Source: Piscicola geometra
Taxonomy: Eukaryota > Annelida > Clitellata > Hirudinida > Piscicolidae
Direction of reading: 5' to 3'
DNA: 64,000 nt
Assembly (NCBI GenBank): GCA_943735955.1
Contig: OX030967.1
Location: 5,673,259 to 5,737,258 of the forward strand
In this document: one piece after another, positions 57,301 through 64,000 of the stretch
Numbering within the stretch: the stretch's first letter is position 1
Layout of the letters: each line of letters begins with the position of its first letter
Translations under genes and position numbers: made by a program
The notes under the pieces: generated by a model
Seen by the model: only the letters and a program-made list of their open reading frames with translations
Databases searched by the model: none
What the model was told of the DNA's origin: nothing

Positions 57301-60300
57301 AGACGGTGAAGACGGTGAAGACGGTGAAGACGATGAAGACGGTGAAGACGATGAAGACAGTGAAGACGATGAAGACGGTGAAGACGGTGAAGACGGTGAA
57401 GACGGTGAAGACGATGAAGACGATGAAGACGATGAAGACGATGAAGACGGTGAAGACGGTGAAAACGATGAAGACGATGAAGACGGTGAAGACGGTGAAG
57501 ACGATGAAACGGTGAAGACGATGAAGACGGTGAAGACGATGAAGACGATGAAGACGGTGAAGACGATGAAGACGGTGAAGACGATGAAGACGATGAAGAC
57601 GATGAAGACGGTGAAGACGGTGAAGACGGTGAAGACGGTGAAGACGATAAAGACGATGAAGACGATAAAGACGGTGAAGACGATGAAGACGATGAAGACG
57701 ATGAAGACGGTGAAGACGGTGAAGACGAACGATGAAGACGATGAAGACGGTGAAGACGATGAAAACGATGAAAACGGTGAAGACGATGAAGACGGTGAAG
57801 ACGATGGAGACGGTGAAGACGGTGAAGACGGTGAAGACGATGAAGACGATGAAGACGAACGATGAAGACGGTGAAGACGATGAAGACGATGAAGACGATG
57901 AAAACGGTGAAGACGATGAACACGGTGAAGACGATGAAGACGGTGAAGACGGTGAAGACGAACGATGAAGACGATGAAGACGGTGAAGACGATGAATACG
58001 GTGAAGACGATGAAGACGGTGAAGAAGAACGATGAAGACAATGAAGACGGTGAAGACGATGAAGACGGTGAAGTCGATGAAGACAGTGAAGACGGTGAAG
58101 ACGGTGAAGACGGTGAAGACGGTGAAGACGATGAAGACGGTGAAGACGATGAAGACGATGAAGACGATGAAGACGATGAAGACGATGAAGACGGTGAAGA
58201 CGGTGAAGACGATGAAGACGATGAAGACGGTGAAGACGGTGGAGACGATGAAGACGGTGAAGACGATGAAGACGGTGAAGACGATGAAGACGATGAAGAC
58301 GGTGAAGACGATGAAGACGGTGAAGACGATGAAGACGATGAAGACGATGAAGACGGTGAAGACGATGAAGACGGTGAAGACGGTGAAGACGGTGAAGACG
58401 GTGAAGACGATGAAGACGATGAAGACGATGAAACGGTGAAGACGATGAAGACGATGAAGACGATGAAGACGATGAAGACGATGAAGACGGTGAAGACGGT
58501 GAAGACGGTGAAGACGGTGAAGACGGTGAAGACGGTGAAGACGGTGAAGACGATGAAGACGATGAAGACGATGAAGACGATGAAGACGGTGAAGACGATG
58601 AAGACGATGAAGACGATGAAGACGGTAAAGACGGTGAAGACGATGAAGACGGTGAAGACGGTGAAGACGATGAAGACGGTGAAGACGATGAAGACGATGA
58701 AGACGATGAAGACGATGAAGACGATGAAGACGGTGAAGACGATGAAGACGATGAAGACGATGAAGACGATGAAGACGATGAAGACGAACGATGAAGACGG
58801 TGAAGACGAACGATGAAGACGGTGAAGACGGTGAAGACGATGAAGACGATGAAGACGAACGATGAAGACGGTGAAGACGGTGAAGACAATGAAGACGATG
58901 AAGACGGTGAAGACGGTGAAGACGGTGAAGACGGTGAAGACGATGAAGACGGTGAAGACGATGAAGACGGTGAAGACGATGAAGACGATGAAGATGATGA
59001 AGACGGTGAAGACGATGAAGACGAACGATGAAGACGATGAAGACGGTGAAGACGGTGAAGACGGTGAAGACGATGAAGACGGTGAAGACGATGAAGACGG
59101 TGAAGACGATGAAGACGGTGAAGACGGTGAAGACGGTGAAGACGGTGAAGACGATGAAGACGATGAAGACGATGAAGACGATGAAGACGGTGAAGACGGT
59201 GAAGACGATGAAGACGATGAAGACGGTGAAGACGGTGAAGACGATGAAGACGGTGAAGACGATGAAGACGGTGAAGACGATGAAGACGATGAAGACGGTG
59301 AAGACGATGAAGTCGGTGAAGACGATGAAGACGATGAAGACGATGAAGACGGTGAAGACGGTGAAGACGGTGAAGACGGTGAAGACGATGAAGACGATGA
59401 AGACGATAAAGACGGTGAAGACGATGAAGACGATGAAGACGAACGATGAAGACGGTGAAGACGGTGAAGACGGTGAAGACGGTGAAGACGATGAAGACGG
59501 TGAAGACGATGAAGACGGTGAAGACGATGAAGACGGTGAAGATGGTGAAGACGAACGATGAAGACGATGAAGACGGTGAAGACGATGAAGACGATGTAAA
59601 CGGGGAAGACGATGAAGACGGTGAAGACGATGAAGACGGTGAAGACGATGAAGACGATGAAGACGGTGAAGATGGTGAAGACGAACGATGAAGACGATGA
59701 AGACGGTGAAGACGATGAAGACGGTGAAGACGATGAAGATGGTGAAGACGAACGATGAAGACGATGAAGACGGTAAAGACGATGAAGACGGTGAAGACGA
59801 TGAAGACGATGAAGACGGTGAAGACGGTGAAGACGGTGAAGACGATGAAGACGGTGAAGACGGTGAAGACGATGAAGACGATGAAGACGATGAAGACGAT
59901 GAAGACGGTGAAGACGGTGAAGACGATGAAGACGATGAAGACGATGAAGACGGTGAAGACGGTGGAGACGATGAAGACGGTGAAGACGATGAAGACGATG
60001 AAGACGGTGAAGACGATGAAGACGGTGAAGACGATGAAGACGATGAAGACGATGAAGACGGTGAAGACGGTGAAGACGGTGAAGACGGTGAAGACGGTGA
60101 AGACGATGAAGACGGTGAAGACGGTGAAGACGATGAAGACGATGAAGACGGTGAAGACGGTGAAGACGATGAAGACGATGAAGACGATGAAGACGATGAA
60201 GACGATGAAGACGGTGAAGACGGTGAAGACGGTGAAGACGGTGAAGACGGTGAAGACGGTGAAGACGGTGAAGACGATGAAGACGATGAAGACGATGAAA

Positions 60301-63300
60301 CGGTGAAGACGATAAAGACGATGAAGACGATGAAGACGATGAAGACGATGAAGACGGTGAAGACGGTGAAGACGGTGAAGACGGTGAAGACGGTGAAGAC
60401 GGTGAAGACGGTGAAGACGATGAAGACGATGAAGACGATGAAGACGATGAAGACGGTGAAGACGATGAAGACGATGAAGACGATGAAGACGGTAAAGACG
60501 GTGAAGACGATGAAGACGGTGAAGACGGTGAAGACGATGAAGACGGTGAAGACGATGAAGACGATGAAGACGATGAAGACGATGAAGACGATGAAGACGG
60601 TGAAGACGGTGAAGACGATGAAGACGATGAAGACGGTGAAGACGGTGAAGACGATGAAGACGGTGAAGACGATGAAGACGGTGAAGACGATGAAGACGAT
60701 GAAGACGGTGAAGACGATGAAGACGGTGAAGACGATGAAGACGATGAAGACGATGAAGACGGTGAAGACGGTGAAGACAGTGAAGACGGTGAAGACGATG
60801 AAGACGATGAAGACGATAAAGACGGTGAAGACGATGAAGACGATGAAGACGAACGATGAAGACGGTGAAGACGGTGAAGACGGTGAAGACGATGAAGACG
60901 GTGAAGACGATGAAGACGGTGAAGACGATGAAGACGGTGAAGATGGTGAAGACGAACGATGAAGACGATGAAGACGGTGAAGACGATGAAGACGATGTAA
61001 ACGGGGAAGACGATGAAGACGGTGAAGACGATGAAGACGGTGAAGACGATGAAGACGATGAAGACGGTGAAGATGGTGAAGACGAACGATGAAGACGATG
61101 AAGACGGTGAAGACGATGAAGACGGTGAAGACGATGAAGATGGTGAAGACGAACGATGAAGACGATGAAGACGGTAAAGACGATGAAGACGGTGAAGACG
61201 ATGAAGACGATGAAGACGGTGAAGACGGTGAAGACGGTGAAGACGATGAAGACGGTGAAGACGGTGAAGACGATGAAGACGATGAAGACGATGAAGACGA
61301 TGAAGACGGTGAAGACGGTGAAGACGATGAAGACGATGAAGACGGTGAAGACGGTGGAGACGATGAAGACGGTGAAGACGATGAAGACGATGAAGACGGT
61401 GAAGACGATGAAGATGGTGAAGACGATGAAGACGATGAAGACGATGAAGACGGTGAAGACGGTGAAGACGGTGAAGACGGTGAAGACGGTGAAGACGATG
61501 AAGACGGTGAAGACGGTGAAGACGATGAAGACGATGAAGACGGTGAAGACGGTGAAGACGATGAAGACGATGAAGACGATGAAGACGATGAAGACGATGA
61601 AGACGGTGAAGACGGTGAAGACGGTGAAGACGGTGAAGACGGTGAAGACGATGAAGACGATGAAGACGATGAAACGGTGAAGACGATGAAGACGATGAAG
61701 ACGATGAAGACGATGAAGACGATGAAGACGATGAAGACGGTGAAGACGGTGAAGACGGTGAAGACGGTGAAGACGGTGAAGACGGTGAAGACGGTGAAGA
61801 CGATGAAGACGATGAAGACGATGAAGACGATGAAGACGGTGAAGACGATGAAGACGATGAAGACGATGAAGACGGTAAAGACGGTGAAGACGATGAAGAC
61901 GGTGAAGACGGTGAAGACGATGAAGACGGTGAAGACGATGAAGACGATGAAGACGATGAAGACGATGAAGACGATGAAGACGGTGAAGACGATGAAGACG
62001 ATGAAGACGATGAAGACGATGAAGACGATGAAGACGAACGATGAAGACGGTGAAGACGAACGATGAAGACGGTGAAGACGGTGAAGACGATGAAGACGAT
62101 GAAGACGAACGATGAAGACGGTGAAGACGGTGAAGACAATGAAGACGATGAAGACGGTGAAGACGGTGAAGACGGTGAAGACGGTGAAGACGGTGAAGAC
62201 GATGAAGACGGTGAAGACGATGAAGACGGTGAAGACGATGAAGACGATGAAGACGATGAAGACGGTGAAGACGATGAAGACGAACGATGAAGACGATGAA
62301 GACGGTGAAGACGGTGAAGACGGTGAAGACGATGAAGACGGTGAAGACGATGAAGACGGTGAAGACGATGAAGACGGTGAAGACGGTGAAGACGGTGAAG
62401 ACGGTGAAGACGATGAAGACGATGAAGACGATGAAGACGATGAAGACGGTGAAGACGGTGAAGACGATGAAGACGATGAAGACGGTGAAGACGGTGAAGA
62501 CGATGAAGACGGTGAAGACGATGAAGACGGTGAAGACGATGAAGACGATGAAGACGGTGAAGACGATGAAGACGGTGAAGACGATGAAGACGATGAAGAC
62601 GATGAAGACGGTGAAGACGATGAAGACGGTGAAGACGGTGAAGACGATGAAGACGATGAAGACGATAAAGATGGTGAAGACGATGAAGACGATGAAGACG
62701 ATGAAGACGGTGAAGACGGTGAAGACGAACGATGAAGACGATGAAGACGGTGAAGACGATGAAAACGATGAAAACGGTGAAGACGATGAAGACGGTGAAG
62801 ACGATGGAGACGGTGAAGACGGTGAAGACGGTGAAGACGATGAAGACGATGAAGACGAACGATGAAGACGGTGAAGACGATGAAGACGGTTAAGACGATG
62901 AAGACGGTGAAGACGATGAAGACGGTTAAGACGATGAAGACGGTGAAGACGATGAAGACGATGAAGACGAACGATGAAGACGGTGAAAACGGTGAAGACG
63001 GTGAAGACGGTGAAGACGATGAAGACGGTGAAGACGATGAAGACGGTGAAGACGATGAAGACGGTGAAGATGGTGAAGACGAACGATGAAGACGATAAAG
63101 ACGGTGAAGACGATGAAGACGATGTAAACGGGGAAGACGATGAAGACGGTGAAGACGATGAAGACGGTGAAGACGATGAAGACGATGAAGACGGTGAAGA
63201 TGGTGAAGACGAACGATGAAGACGATGAAGACGGTGAAGACGATGAAGACGGTGAAGACGATGAAGATGGTGAAGACGAACGATGAAGACGATGAAGACG

Positions 63301-64000
63301 GTAAAGACGATGAAGACGGTGAAGACGATGAAGACGATGAAGACGGTGAAGACGGTGAAGACGGTGAAGACGATGAAGACGGTGAAGACGGTGAAGACGA
63401 TGAAGACGATGAAGACGCTGAAGACGATGAAGACGGTGAAGACGGTGAAGACGATGAAGACGATGAAGACGGTGAAGACGGTGGAGACGATGAAGACGGT
63501 GAAGACGATGAAGACGATGAAGACGGTGAAGACGATGAAGACGGTGAAGACGATGAAGACGATGAAGACGATGAAGACGGTGAAGACGGTGAAGACGGTG
63601 AAGACGGTGAAGACGGTGAAGACGGTGAAGACGGTGAAGACGATGAAGACGGTGAAGACGGTGAAGACGATGAAGACGATGAAGACGGTGAAGACGGTGA
63701 AGACGATGAAGACGATGAAGACGATGAAGACGATGAAGACGGTGAAGACGATGAAGACGATGAAGACGGTGAAGACGGTGAAGACGGTGAAGACGGTGAA
63801 GACGGTGAAGACGGTGAAGACGGTGAAGACGGTGAAGACGATGAAGACGATGAAGACGATGAAGACGGTAAAGACGATGAAGACGATGAAGACGATGAAG
63901 ACGGTGAAGACGGTGAAGACGAAAGATGAAGACGATGAAGACGGTGAAGACGATGAAGACGATGAAAACGGTAAAGACGATGAAGACGGTGAAGACGATG
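48325..64000 (+). repeat. (GACGRTGAA)n minisatellite array 2, at least 15.7 kb
   Basis: Same 9-bp unit and the same 13-bp variant as array 1; it runs off the window end. Higher-order copies: 50005-50408 recurs at 53365-53768; a block starting 51293 recurs at 51953, 52397 and 52922; 56359-57060 recurs at 57732-58440 (1,373-bp shift); 55700 recurs at 58813 and 62063; 59688 recurs at 61089 (1,401-bp shift). An 8-bp GATGAAAC variant (for example 55315, 56133, 57057, 58430, 60296, 61670) marks some copies. Stretches beyond about 55 kb are richer in GATGAA-only runs. Confidence 0.97.

Overview
The window is metazoan nuclear DNA from an invertebrate I cannot place further. The evidence is short AT-rich introns with GT..AG borders, an uninterrupted retroelement ORF1-like frame, a hAT-like element with an 8-bp target duplication, 18S rRNA-derived satellite DNA, and very large micro- and minisatellites. 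The long uninterrupted frames in the window are almost all products of tandem repeats. The real genes are split into exons of 41-297 bp, so I read them from splice sites, phase agreement and homology between exons.

Left part, 1-5.2 kb. A minus-strand 402-aa ORF1-like protein of a probable non-LTR retroelement lies at 41-1249. It is followed by a plus-strand chain of small cysteine-rich exons (1865-5042), all in phase 1, with ShK-like cysteine spacing. The introns here carry long (TG)n and (CA)n tracts, two of which flank a perfect 33-bp inverted repeat.

Middle part, 5.2-23.7 kb. I reconstruct one plus-strand gene of about 34 exons: a signal-peptide exon at 5226, a stop at 23666-23668, then AATAAA signals. 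If every exon is used the product is about 1,380 residues, secreted, and built from repeats of one module of unknown family. In the 3' two thirds each module is spread over four exons (A, B, C, D) with a fixed phase pattern. All six A exons are exactly 127 nt. Introns hold a 14-bp minisatellite (1.2 kb), a 19-bp minisatellite (4.35 kb), (CA)n, (ACC)n, (GAT)n and CATC-rich arrays, plus a 1,264-bp hAT-like nonautonomous transposon. One exon carries an in-frame TAG and one D exon has an out-of-phase donor, so the gene may be partly decayed, alternatively spliced, or affected by assembly errors.

Right part, 23.9-64 kb. After a truncated second copy of the hAT-like element comes a tandem array of about nine 745-bp units (24.36-30.95 kb). 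Each unit joins pre-18S spacer-like sequence to two pieces of the 5' part of 18S rRNA, with an internal deletion. The array ends in unique sequence and a central 18S fragment, which runs directly into a huge 9-bp minisatellite (GACGRTGAA)n of 15.4 kb. The same order then repeats: partial 745-bp units (46.8-48.0 kb), the same linker, the same central 18S fragment (48263-48324), and a second GACGRTGAA array that runs off the window end. The rDNA-derived satellite and the minisatellite therefore appear to be parts of one larger duplicated block. I see no protein gene in the right 40 kb.
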